In this document: positions 12,501 through 24,567 of the stretch, piece by piece
Numbering within the stretch: the first letter of the stretch is position 1
Layout of the letters: each line of letters opens with the position of its first letter
Notes under the pieces: model-generated
Databases searched by the model: none
Told to the model about the DNA's origin: nothing
What the model saw: only the letters and a program-made list of their open reading frames with translations
Program-made: the position numbers and the translations under genes
Origin: Daphnia pulex
Lineage: Eukaryota > Arthropoda > Branchiopoda > Diplostraca > Daphniidae
Direction: 5' to 3'
DNA length: 64,000 nt
NCBI RefSeq assembly: GCF_021134715.1
Contig: NC_060025.1
Span: forward strand, 7,626,001 to 7,690,000

Positions 12501-15500
12501 AAACAAACTGCAATGCATTGACAGGGGGGCTTACATGATCAATGCTAGTCAGGAAACTAACATTTCACAAATTTAAAACAGGTTTAATTATTTCTACTTG
12601 AGCTCACAATCATCCTATTCGTATTCTTAAGTTTTATTTTACCTGCTAGTACAGAGTGTCTGTATTAAGAGATTCTATAAAAAGGCGCGACCAGAGTTTA
12701 TCAGTTTACACAATGACGAAAGCAGACGACGACACTAATCTTCTAAATGGCGATTTAAGATATCGATATTTAAAAATCAACCCCCTCCCGCCTAAATCCA
12801 AACCGCTCAAAAAACGATCAAAGTGGTTTTCTCACATTCGCTAAACGGGATCGAAATTATTTGAGTATCTAATATTCTCAATAAAATTAAGAATTATACC
12901 GCAGATAGCTAATTACTTTATCAAGAGCCTCGCCTAAATTTGCATATCTAATAATTATATCATTGTGTCATCAGGTGGCCGGTTTCTTTGGTGTGCTGAG
13001 CTCCGAGCTGTCCGTTTTCACGTTGGCCGTCATCACGATGGAGCGCAACTACGCCATCACGCACGCCATGCATCTCAACAAGCGATTATCGCTGCGCCAT
13101 GCCAGTTACATCATGGCCGCCGGATGGCTGTTCGCCCTCATCATGGCCTTCCTGCCGCTGGTGGGCGTTTCCGACTATCGCAAATTCGCCGTCTGCCTCC
13201 CCTTCGAAGTTGGCAATTCCGTCAGCAAGGGCTACGTCGTCTTCCTAATGGTCATCAACGGCGTCGCCTTTCTCATCCTCATGGGCTGCTATTTAAAGGT
13301 ATATGACGCAATATCCCCCCCAATTATAATTATAGAAATCCTGACGGTTGTTTTTTCCCCCGACTTCCGGTCGGTCCTAATGGCTTTTAGATGTACTGCG
13401 CTATTCGAGGCTCGCAGGCGTGGAATTCTAACGACTCGAGGATTGCCAAAAGGATGGCCCTGCTGGTCTTCACCGATTTCCTGTGCTGGGCGCCCATCGC
13501 TTTTTTCTCGCTGACGGCCGCCTCCGGCCTCCAATTCGTTTCGCTCGAGGAAGCCAAAATCTTCACCGTCTTCATCCTGCCGCTCAATTCCTGCTGCAAT
13601 CCTTTCCTCTACGCCATCCTGACCAAACAATTCAAAAAGGATTGCGTCCTCATCTGCAAGGCCATCGAGGAGTCGCGCGTGACCCGCGGGATCGGCAGAT
13701 GCCGTCACAGCTCCAATTTCAGCAACCGCCAGACGCCGGGCAACACCAACAGCCTGGGCGATCGCAATTCAGGATCGAAGGACGGCAGCTCGTGCCAATG
13801 TCAGGGCAGAGGACTCTTGAAGGAGGACAAGCTGTCCGGCTCGTCCCAGCCACACCGGCACCAGCACGCCCAGCACCGGCACAATCGGACCAGCCGGCTG
13901 GGATGGTTCCGCTCGCCGCTCCGGGCTTTCCTGCGCAGGATCCGGGCGGCCGAACGCGAAATGGGCGAGTCCTCGTCGTCGGCCAACGAGTACGCCTACC
14001 AGATCGCCGAGATCCAGCAGAAGCAGCTGAACAGGAACAAGCATCACCGACGGGCCGAATCGGTGTCCAGCGACACTTACAGCACTTCGCGCTCCGATTC
14101 CGTCAAGGCCGTCGGATGCGGATTGCCGTTGCGCATGGTCGGAAGGAGGAGGAACTCGTGGACCGTCACCCGGAAGCCTTCGTCCGATTCCAATTTGTCA
14201 TCGTCCAGGAATGATTCGTCCACTTCGGCCATGACCGCTTCCACCAGCGCCGGAACGACCACCTGGAGGAATTCCAGATCTTCCGTCTCCAGCGACGGAG
14301 GATCTTCTAATAAAGGTCTAATAATTTAAATGAACAAATAATAATTATTATTAATTATTATCTATTTAATTAAATTATTATTTTATTAATGTTATCTCAA
14401 TCAAAACGACTTGATTGTTTATCCTAATAAAAATGCTAATTATGTTATGTAATTACAGGAAGTTTGCGGGATCGTGAGAAATTAGCTTCGGGAGTGGCCA
14501 AGAGCGGAGCCAAGGCGATGCCGCCGATGATTTACGTGCCGCCGATCGACGGCCAGCGTAGGTCGTCCAGCATGCGAGAAAAGGCCGGGCGCAATTTGCC
14601 TACGTCTCCACTAGCCGCCGGCATACTGCGCCAGCAATCGGTGGCCACGCCCACCGGCAACTTTGTCCACCGCACCGTCATCCCGCACGTGACGTCTTCG
14701 GTGGCCGGCGCCTGTCTGATGGATCCGTCGGCGGACGGGGCGGCCTGCGAGTCCTTCGAGGCGGCCGGCATCCGACACGTTGGCGCCAAATGCAAACCGC
14801 GTCTGACCCGTCAGATCGCCGTCCAGGACGACTTGGCCGGCAACAACCTGCAATGTCCGCCATCGTCGGGTTACAACAACAAATGCGTCTCGTTCAACAC
14901 GGCCAACGTCATGGTGTTGCCCAGCAGCAAGGACGACCATCTGCAGCGCCAGCAACAGCACTACTGCCCGCTGCACTCGCCGCGATCCTTGCAGGGCGTG
15001 TGGGAGAGTTCCATCGAGGAGGACTACGAGGATGTTGCCGAAGAGCCGAAAAGGAACCGATCGGCCATCGACAAGGACAAAATCTTCTCGGCCGTGGCTT
15101 CCATCTACACGAATCGCGACAAAAATCGACTGGGACTCGCGGGATTCATTCCCAGGAAGCTCAGCACCATTTCGTCGCGCAGCTGCAGCATCAATCCCGA
15201 CAACGAAGCCGCAACGGACGAAACATTCGAAATCATCGACGAATCGCAGCCCAGCAGCGGACAGGCAGCGGCGCTCCTGACTCAGCCGAGCGTTTCTGCG
15301 CCAGTCAAATCCAGTCAAGTCGATCCTGCAGCGTCCAGGGCGTTCAAGTCGAGCAACGAATTGCTCAACGTCTACGCCACCAAGAGACACAAGAGCAATA
15401 AGGAAGCCGAGCTGTCCAAAAGTGATCACGATTTGTACCAGCCCAAGATGAGCCATCCGCCGTCGAAATCGTCGCAGCGCAAATCCATCGGCTCCTCATC

Positions 15501-15738
15501 CATCGTCCGGTTGATCGTGACGCCCGAAACCAGTTCGTCGTCTGCTTCTTCATCCAGCGCTGCTCGAGTGGTGGAAGAAACGCGTTTCGGAGCCGACGAC
15601 ATGGTCCTGGTCCATCCCAGGCCGGACGCCGTTCATCAGTCACCTGATTCAGGATCGGTTCTCAATCAAAAGGAGTTGGACGACGACAATGACGACTCGT
15701 CCCAGCACGAACAAGAAATGGATCCTTTAATGCAATAA
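6540..15738 (+). CDS. rk: LGR2/rickets-type leucine-rich-repeat GPCR (probable bursicon receptor), 5' end missing
   Basis: Exons: 6540-6611, 6692-6760, 7086-7157, 7522-7665, 7793-7864, 9170-9241, 9409-9480, 9564-9707, 9802-9942, 10051-10116, 10196-10339, 10437-10508, 10583-10890, 11008-11190, 11291-11568, 12975-13298, 13391-14315, 14459-15738; about 1,478 residues in frame. The first 13 exons encode about 17 LRRs (type DLSHNRITNLPNYAF). A type-B LGR hinge follows, with YAYHCCPF. Then come seven TM segments: TM1-2 in 11291-11568, TM3-5 in 12975-13298 with ERNYAITHA in place of ERW/DRY, and TM6-7 in 13391 onward with KRMALLVFTDFLCW and NPFLY. The tail is long, Ser-rich and basic. The hinge, the GIGRCRHSSNFSNRQTP tail start and the TM sequence point to LGR2/rickets rather than LGR1 or LGR4-6. 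In insects this Gs-coupled receptor binds the bursicon heterodimer and drives cuticle tanning and post-ecdysial expansion. Ligand and function here are inferred. Confidence 0.88.
12676..12885 (+). CDS. Candidate nested small gene inside an LGR2 intron (43-aa ORF)
   Basis: Within the 1.4-kb intron between the TM2 and TM3 exons lies a compact series of gene signals: a TATA box (TATAAAAAGG, from 12676), an arthropod-type initiator TCAGTTT (12701, +1 A at about 12703, 27 bp from TATA), an ATG ten bases later (12713), a 43-codon ORF ending at 12842-12844, and AATAAA at 12880-12885. The peptide has an acidic N-terminus (MTKADDDTNLL) and a Pro/Lys-rich basic C-terminus (PLPPKSKPLKKRSKW). There is no signal peptide or recognised domain. 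A short ORF can arise by chance; the ordered signals are what make it a candidate. Confidence 0.35.
14316..14458 (+). other. Retainable intron in the LGR2 C-tail
   Basis: The exon ends in AAAG before a weak donor (GTCTAA) and the next exon starts after TTACAG at 14459. Splicing keeps frame, joining SSNKG to SLRDREK. If the intron is retained, translation continues only a few codons and stops at 14327-14329, giving a tail about 425 residues shorter. The AT-rich intron and weak donor make an alternative short isoform plausible, but this is inference. Confidence 0.4.
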
Positions 15739-16703
15739 AATTTGAAAAACAAAAACAAACAAAAAGTGAATGCATTGCATCCTCAGTTAAAAATATTTCG
15801 CAAAAAGTCGCCTTCCTTGTTTAAAAAATAAAAATTAATCTGATATAATATAACCTACTTAAAAAAAAAAGCTTATTCGCTATGGTGCCAAACGTGTTTT
15901 GATTTCGAGAGCTCTGAATTATTGTCCGCCGCTTTTTGTAGCTTCTATTTGCAGCCTTTTTTTGGAATTGACATGCCAATAATAATACTATCGATGTTTG
16001 TACGTATCTTGTGTACCATTTGTTGCCACAAATCTTGCATTCCTCTGTATTATATAGCAACAAAACACAGAGCTGTAAATCGTGTATTTATCAACATAAA
16101 ACCAAACCAAACAGAAAAAGACACACAACTTGTATAACTCACTGTCTCTTGTCAAGAGTCGCCTTTTACTCTATTTGGTCGTTTTACCATGGCAGCTATA
16201 GTATCTCCCATTTAGAGTAGAGCGCAGCTTTATATCTCTAGCCTTCTCTAGACATATATACATGATGGCTAAACGTTAGTTATCCTTGATTAAGAACCGA
16301 CATGACGTTCAGCCTTGTTAGATAGATTCGGCTGTCCAACCTTTAATGGCCGTCGAGTGTCCTTGTCACGAGCGAAATTGACCATCATCTATTTGAAGCC
16401 ATTCCTATCAGAAATGAAGTTATAGCTGAAATAGTAGTCGAAGACTAGAACTATAAAGTCAATAATAATAGCAGACTTGTGTGTGTATTGTACAGTATAT
16501 AAACCCACGAGTAGATAACTGCTCCAATTAATGATTCACAGTTTTAGGACGCGGCTATCCTTGATTGCAATGACAAATATTCATAGAAGTTTACAGACTA
16601 GGATCATTGATATGGATACAAAATGGTGCGATAATAGAACGATGAAATTTTTAAGAAGTTGTTGTATACAGGGGGAAAATAATCATCACGAGCGATTGAA
16701 CCC
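15739..16703. other. Convergent 3' intergenic region
   Basis: This holds the 3' UTR of LGR2, with an AATAAA-containing stretch near 15825, and the tail of the opposing coiled-coil gene. No further gene is visible. The DNA is AT-rich with no notable repeat. Confidence 0.6.
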
Positions 16704-19700
16704 CTACAACGGGGTAGTGAATCCGTTGTTGTTGCTGTCGTCGTCGTCATCCTCCTCCTCGTCGCTGTAGAAGAAATGGCTGCCCTCCTGAGGTGGCCAG
16801 CGCATTGGGCGGACGTCGGAAGCGACGTCCAGGAGCCCAGCCGCTCCCGACATCCAGTCGTCGGTGGTCATCAGGGTCGACGGCGGGAGCGGCTGCTGTT
16901 CGGCCGCGAACAGCTGATGACGTCCGCATTGATTTTCCGGGCTCAGACTGGTGGCGCTGGGCGAAAAGAGTTCGTAAGAGGCGGCTCGACTTCCGCCGTA
17001 AGCCGCCGCCGATGGATAGCGATAGTTGTCCGGCAGTCGGGGCTTGGTCACCGGCGGAGCTGAGAATCCCCGCCAAGGATTCAACTCGGATTCGTTGGAG
17101 AGCCGGTCGGGTACCAGGGCCAGGGGCAGGCCGACTCGCTGGAGGGCCAGATTCCGCTCCCAGTGGATCAATTCCATTTGGTAGAATCGTTTCTCTTCGG
17201 TTAACCTTTGAAGCTCGGCGTCACGATCGGCTAGGACCTAGTATAGGTAACATCTTAGATCTTTGGTTCACCTTTTAATTTGAATTCAATTTACCTGGTG
17301 CATTTCTAAAATGATTTGTTGGGCTTCGGCGTGTTCGGGATCGTCACAGCCCATGACTCCCGATTGCATTTGCTCAAACTGTTCGATTTTGATCGAGAGA
17401 CACTCTTCGGACAAGTCTACCTGATGCTGGGTGATGCTGGCCGACAGCGGACGCATGATGGAAGATAGATTGCCGATGTCCAGCTCTGGGCAAGGTCTCA
17501 AATTGTCTTGACTGGCTGCAGCGCTCGTAGATGGCGAACATCCGTCACCTGCACCTCGACTGTATACACAAAATGTTTTGGTTTTTTTGGTTGGTAATTA
17601 TATAAGAAACAATTCAACCGCGGAATGGTATAGACTCGTGTTGAACAGCAATATATTGAACAGTCATCAATCCATCAAATTATATAACTTCGCATTAAAT
17701 TTAGAATTATCCGGATAATAAAATGTCGATTACACAAATCGGCTTGTTATGTCTGCGTCGTTTGGTTTTTAAAGACGCAACTTATTTTTTTTTTAAAAGT
17801 ATTTATGTCTTATGGTTTTTTGTAGTTTAAATTTTTATTGCGCTCGAACGAACAGGATGCAGAGCTGAAATTTTGACGGTCACGGTTTTGTTTTTGTCGT
17901 TGTCGTTGTCAAATCGATTTTGGCATAGCTCTTATATTGTCTTGACGGCTATGATTTATGCTGATGCTCGGCACACGCCTTGTCTGTCTGGACATGGAGC
18001 AGGGAGTGGGGGATGGATTTGGCACCAATTATTCAACATTCAATTCTTTTTGCCCAGCCAACAGCCATCAATCAAGTGGGGTGGAAAAAAAAGGAGGGGG
18101 GTATTTTTGCAGCATGTCGAACGTCAAAAAATCCCAGGCGGAGTGATCGGGAAGGAGAACATAGGGCAAGAGTCAAGGCCAGAGCTATCCAATTTCGAAT
18201 GCTCTCTCAAAATTGAAAGAAAGAAATAAAGAAAAGAAACAGCAAAAACAAATGGCAGTCACAAATAATCGCACATTTCAAATTCAAAAGAAAACTTTTC
18301 ACCCAGGGGGGTAGTTAAATTAGTGCACGCAAAGAGGAGAAGATGGCGAGGACGTGAAGGTAATAAATCAGGATCTTTTTTTCTTGTTAGGAGGAGCTGG
18401 TCTTGAATAATACATGCTCATTATGCTTATAAACAAAATAGAAAGAAAGTCTTTATGAATTCCTGTATAACGTTTCATTACGATTTTCAGTTGGAAATGT
18501 GAATGAAACTTTGACAAAACTACGGTGATGATAGAAAACCGGAAGCTGAACTGAACCCGTACGAATTGGAAAACAAAAAAAAAATTTTGTGATTGGCTGT
18601 TTGGCCGTCGAATTTTTTAAAAGCCGAAAAAGCTCTAACCACTTGTAAGTTTAGCGACGGCCAAAAGTGCAACTAAGAAAATAACAGTGAAGTATAACCA
18701 GGTCGACCAGCTGGTGAAAATGAGATAGCAAGCGAAAGCGACGAGGATGAGGAAGAATAATGGAAATGTTTCAGGAAAACTGTCGGGCCCAAAAGGAAGA
18801 ATAGAAAATCGTTAATTTATAGAATGCGGTTTGGAAAAAAAATCAAAAGGATAAATCACACCCTCACAACAATTTCAAGTAAAACAAAAGAATAAAATTC
18901 GGAAGAAAAAGAATAATGAAACTGTAGGGTGGGAAATCCATTCAAGAAATGTGATTCAAAATGCATTTGAAAAAAATTATGTAATAGTCAAAAACACCAT
19001 TCGAACAAGCAAAAACCAGTGAACCGATCCCGGGGGGAGTGTGCAGCGCAATTTAAGCGCCAGCAGAGAGCTTTTTGAAAGGTTGAAAAATAAGATTTGA
19101 ATAATAATAAAATAAACCATTTCTTCTTGATATACTTAGATGAAGCCATTTTCTTTTACATTTAATGTAAATTATATAATTGTGATCTAAAATTCTAGAT
19201 AACTAACTTCTGATTAAATAACTTCTTATTGTATATTTATCTTTAAAACATATAACAATTGGACGAAACGTCAAAAGCTCTTAAGACGGGAGGAAATCAA
19301 AGATTTTTATCGAGATGATATAATCGAGAATATAAGGAAGAATCAATTCAAAGGGGGGAAAAAATGTGTTTTGCATTTATACGTTCGATTTTTTGGGGTT
19401 GCCTAATTTGTAGCCACTTACCCGTTGGGTGGTGCTGCGGATTCATCGTAATCATCTTCGCCGCTGCTCTCCGTAGTGCTGGCGGTGCTCTCATCGCAGC
19501 TGTGTCGTCGGGAACTAGACATGTCTTTATTGGATTCGCTTTGATCTTCTTCGGAGCGTTTCCGTAATTCTTCCAACTGTTCCTCTTGTTGCGTAATGAC
19601 TTCTTCCAATCGGTTAAGCTCCTGTTGTCTCTGAGAAGACTTTGTGGGTATTCCAAATGGGGAAAAGGTTCAGCTTGGGTATTATGACAATTCCAGTTGA

Positions 19701-22389
19701 ATCACTCGGCATATACCTGTTTGTTGGCGTCGTTGAGTCGCTTCTGAAGATCAGAAATGTGCTCCTGCAGAGACTGCAGTTGGGTTTGATAATGTTCTCC
19801 CAGTTGGGTCAATGCCTCTTGCTTTTCCTCCTCAATGAGGCTCTGAAGGGCGTCTATGGAGTAAACTATTTTAAGCGCAATATACTGAGATGTGAGTTTT
19901 TAGGGTAGGACTTGAGACGAAAAACCATTCGTGCACACAAAAGAGCCCGTGATATGTATCGACTACGACTCGGCTAGAAGGAAATCTGACATGCGGGTTG
20001 AAAATGATACACGGTGATATTTTACTCAATTGGCTTTGATGTTGAACTTCGATCGTTTTCAGCTTCTCCTCATAGTTTTGCTCTAGGGCTTCCTGATTCT
20101 CCTCGATAGAGGATCCGCACTGCTCTGTATCGTGCATAATTCAAATGAATGTAAAATATATTTGAATTGTCGTCGTAAAATTTTAAATTTATACTAAGTT
20201 CTTCGGCGTGTTTCTTTTCGACTTGTTCCATGAATTCCACATGCGAGTCCTGAACTCTGTTCAATTGTCTTCGCAAATCACATAATTCTCGATCAGCTTC
20301 AGCCCGGGTGGTTTCGATCTGTTTATTCAATTTAGCTTCTCGCTGCTGGAACGAATTCTTCAGCTCCGTCATCTGTAAAAATTAGCGCAAAAGAAAATGT
20401 TGAAATAAAATTAGAAACAAGAAAGTAAAATGACTTGGAATAAACTGACTTGATGGTTCATCGCCAATTGCTGGGCATCAAACTGCCTTTTCAAGGTGGT
20501 GATTTGTTCATCTTTCTCACGAACGACCTGTCGGATGGCTTTCAGCATTTCCTCCTCATTGGAAGCCACCAATTCGGCTCGTAACCGGTTGTATTCGCTG
20601 AGCGAATTCTCCTTCCATTTGGCCTCCATCTCTTGTTGTTGCTTGCGCGTGCAGCCGTTCATTCGGAGCTTGTGCAGATCGTCTTCCAGGATCTTCTCCG
20701 TCTCTTTTAAGTGGTCGACTTGACGGGCAGCCGTCCTAATGACCCTCTGCTGCTCAAAGACCAGACCTCGCAATTGAGTCACTTCAGCTTCGAAACTCTT
20801 GAGGTGAGCAATCTGGTCATATTGCGAAATAATCAAAAATTAACCATCGTAAGTATATATCATATCAAACATTGACGTAGTACTTCTGTTAGTTTTGCAT
20901 CAATATCCCGTTTGTCGTCGACGAGCTTCTGGTACTCGATTGCCATCTCGTTTTTGAATCGCTCTTCGGCCGATTTCTCGGCTTCGACCAGTTTCTTTTT
21001 ATAGTCGCGCTCAATCTCGCCCAGCTTCCACTCGAAATCGTCCAAAAGCTGCGATTCTCTCGATGCATCCCGCAGCATTTTGGACTCGATTTCGGCTTTT
21101 TCCTCGAGGGCTTCTTCCAAAGCCTACGTATAACAACCGGAATTGTAATAAGAGAATGTTTTTAAAAAATTGATGACTGTTTTATATACCTCCTGTAAAA
21201 GCCGCAATTCCTCTTCTCGTTCGTTGTCAATGAGTTCATGCTCCTTGTTCCAGTCGGCTTCCAAGCGTTCGATGGCTTCCAGTTGGGTCTGCCGGTCCTC
21301 ATCGGCCACCCCATCGGCCAGCATGGCTTCCAGCTGCTCCACCCTGTCATTCTTCTCCTTCAGCTCCGTTTCCAATTGTCGGACTTGCTCCTCCATCATG
21401 GCCAGCAAGTCCAGCGACTGGTCTTCCTCGGCTGTCGTCATTTTCTCGTCCTGCTGGACGACTTGAGTTGGGAAAAACAACAATTGACATGAAACGTTCA
21501 AAAGGAATACTTAAAAACAAATCAAAATGGGGCTAATATGTGCGATTAACTTCAACGTGTTAGCACAACGCCACTCGTAAGGCAGTATAGCTAGCGTTAG
21601 TTTTGAGTGTGTGTGCGATTCTGGAACTGAGGAGGAGGAGTTTGGAATAATACTTGAGATTCCGTCGTGTGGAAGAGGTGAAGAATCCTCGGATAAAAAC
21701 GGAGCTTCTTCCCTCAAATCTCTTTGTGCTATCGTGATTGATAGTTTATGCTCCGCATCCGGTACGGCCGAGTCTGTGACGTCAACAGGATCGCAAATAA
21801 TAACAGTTTCCTCGTCATTGAAGGAGACGCGACGACGACAACGAGACTGTTGTTGTTTATCGTCAACGCTCAGTTTGGATAAATCTTTTGCCACCAGACT
21901 GTTGGAAATTTCAGATGTGTCATCGGGCTGAGACAGACTACAATTCATTTCCGGCTGAATGACTTCTTGCGCTTCGCAAAACACATCCTCGGGTGGTTCC
22001 TCCGGTGGCTGGAAAACATCATCCGGTTCGGATGAGCTAGGAACTTGTGCTTCCACTTGATCATGACTGGAGGAGTAGTCAATTAAAGTCTTTGCGGCGA
22101 GCGTGAAATCTTTGTCTTCGGCAATTAAAACAATGACAGGAGGAACAGCTGGAACAGCAGCAGGAACTTCGGCAACTTTCTGACTAGCGGCAACGTTGGA
22201 CGTTGACGAGTTGACGTTGGGCTGCTCTGATTCCGGTTTGAACGCTACAATTTTCTTTGTCTCTTTGAGTGTTTTCTTGTCACTTTTGATTTTCTTCTTG
22301 CCCTGATTGTCCTCCTCCGCACAATCGGTCGTCTGCTGCTCAGGCTTCGACTCTTTGCAAGCGCTTTTCTTACGGAAGAAGGAGAACAT
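16704..22389 (-). CDS. Long coiled-coil protein, possibly FAM184-like
   Basis: Exons on the minus strand: 22389-~21550 (probable first coding exon), 21461-21190, 21123-20884, 20812-20450, 20372-20195, 20124-20026, 19853-19717, 19630-19422, 17559-17295, 17237-16704. Exons 2-10 join in one frame for 764 residues. The N-terminal exon (MFSFFRKKSACK...) is Ser/Glu/Pro-rich and disordered. The middle is continuous heptad coiled coil, for example VRQLETELKEKNDRVEQLE. A Ser-rich linker follows, then a C-terminal segment DAELQRLTEEKRFYQMEL and an acidic end rich in D/E and N. EEKRFYQMEL resembles my recollection of the FAM184 C-terminus; this is weak evidence. The join between the first exon and exon 2 could not be fixed by phase, and an internal start at MTTAEEDQ (about 21440) is possible. 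A cytoskeletal or scaffolding role is inferred. Confidence 0.7.
17560..19421 (-). other. Large intron of the coiled-coil gene
   Basis: This is the only long intron (1.86 kb) of an otherwise compact gene, between donor GG|GTAAGT at 19421 and acceptor CAG before 17559. It is A-rich, with poly-A patches and no exon-like reading frame. Confidence 0.6.
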
Positions 22390-24567
22390 GATGGCAGTCA
22401 CTTAAAATCAAGATTGAACATGAATGCTTCCACCGAAATATATATCAGATATAGCCAGGAATCGAGCGATCCAGACGTTACTGCTCGACAAAGCCACTAG
22501 AAGCTTACTGGGGGCCTTCATTTCATCCGCCCGCTCGTGTTTTCTGTTTGCTACCAAATCCACTTTGGCTCGGAGCCCAAAGGTGGAAAAAAGCACTACT
22601 CTCTGATCCATCGCGGCTCTAGTATCCAGTGAAACGTCACCTCCGACTTCGTTACAAGCAAGTTATGAGCACACTTTTAAAAAAGGTCCTTATTTCGTAA
22701 AATGATTCGTTTGGGAAAATCCTACAACTTTGTTAACTGGGTGACAAAAGAAAAATGGGAAAAAGAAATGACGTAAATTGTCTTTCAACACGTTATGAAT
22801 CGAATTCGATCTGCCATTCGTTAGACAGGATTGTAACACAATTGCCATCTTTCAGTGATACTCGTTTAGCATGGAACAAGTTGATAGTCTAACTTGAATG
22901 ATCGATCACGAAAGCAAACTATCCTATAGTCACATCGTGTATCAAAATGTCAGTCGACGAGTGCTGCAGATGGAACCGATGGGAGGTCAAATATTTCAAA
23001 CCCAAAATAAAGCCATCGCCAGATTTGACAAGGCACACAGAGCGACACACTTTATTTATATATTTGGAAGTGGGTGTGGGGGGTTCGGTGTGTGTGTGTG
23101 TGTGGAGGGACAGGTCCAGATTTCATTGTGACCCAGTTTCCACCAAGTTAATTCCAAGTTAACGATGCATGGGACAACGCAATTGGCCAAAGAGACAGTC
23201 CGCTTTAATGAGATTGCAAATTCATCGAGACAACCGTGGCGCTAATGCTGGACGTCTCGACTGAATGTGCAGCGTCCATCTCACACACAGAGTTTTCGTC
23301 GCGCAGTAAAAATAGACGAGGATTCGGGATGTGTGTAAAAAAGAAAAAGAGAAAAGAACTGTGTCAAGAAACCGTCTTCCACACGCGCTGCCGTGTACAC
23401 AACCAGCAGCTTCCTGTCCTAGCCTGCTGAGATCCATTGGCTGGCTCCGATGCCGACTTCTATTTATAGATATCAACTTTTCCATCTGCCTGCGCTCCCG
23501 AAACCTACATGCTTTTTTCTTTTCCTTTTTTCCTTTTCACCAGTTAGGACATCCATCGGTTTCTCAATTCCGCATCCTGACTTGTGTGAAAACGTTGGAG
23601 GGGCATTGCGTTATTCCGGGACTTTTGACGTCAATGACGTTAATGTGGAGCCAACAAAGCGGCAAAACGTCTCACGCTCGACCGGATGAGAAATGGTGTA
23701 AAAACTGCCAGAGATCAACAAAAATCGCCAAAGCTGTGCGATACCCACATCTCGACCAATTTTTCCTCTCTGTTTGCAGAAGGTGGATATTGAAAATAGA
23801 GCTAAACGCCAGCCTCACTCATCAGTGAGAGGCGAAAAAAAACAAAAATAAAAATAAACGGCATGAGAAACAAAATAAATAACCATGAGTCTCAGCTCTC
23901 TTTCACAAAAATCCAGCTCGCTATGACCAACATTAAAAATAAAACTCACTCACTTCTCTATTTTGAGGAGAAGAGAAACACTAAGCGCGCCGAGTCTAGT
24001 CACGTCCAAGTGTTGAAAGTTGAAACAGCTGTGGGTCGGTCGGTCAAATTAAATGCTACGCGGTCGCGGGAGGCGGAGCGTTGGTTGAAAACACGCACAC
24101 TGAAGTTTCCTGAGAGAGAGAGAGAGAGACAACACTGTCGATAACGAGATGAAACGCTGCGATTGCACGCTCCAGATTGACCGGCTAACACCTTCTGTCG
24201 ATCACTCGTATGATGCCGGTCAACTGAAGAGAAATAAGGCTTTCCCGACCCACACACACGCAATCATGCCTCGGTAGACAAAAGACAACCTCCCTAGAGA
24301 ATTACACTTGACAGAAAGTGTAGCGACGAGCATGTAGGAAAGGTGCCAGTTGTAACGGCTAAGCAGCATCCGGGAGGAGAATGTTCTACACTCGGTTCAC
24401 TTGGGAGATTTATAAACAAATGAAACAGAGGCACGAAAAGGACTAATGTTAAAAATAAATGCGAAAACAAAATGTCTTGTACCTTTCACCAATTTATGAA
24501 TGCAGCCTTTACATACATAGTGCCTATATAAACCCTTACATTAGTTGGGGTACTTGTGATGACTCCA
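22390..24567. other. Intergenic region between coiled-coil and aldo-keto reductase genes
   Basis: It contains the 5' flank of the coiled-coil gene, including a possible acceptor (TTTTAAG) just before its ATG that suggests an upstream UTR exon. It also has a GT run near 23087-23103 and a GA run near 24112-24130. No protein gene is visible. Confidence 0.5.

Noticed and set aside
13391-15738. Reverse-strand and alternate-frame open frames across the receptor tail
   Set aside because: They are shadows of the GC-biased real frame; conserved GPCR motifs fix the true frame.
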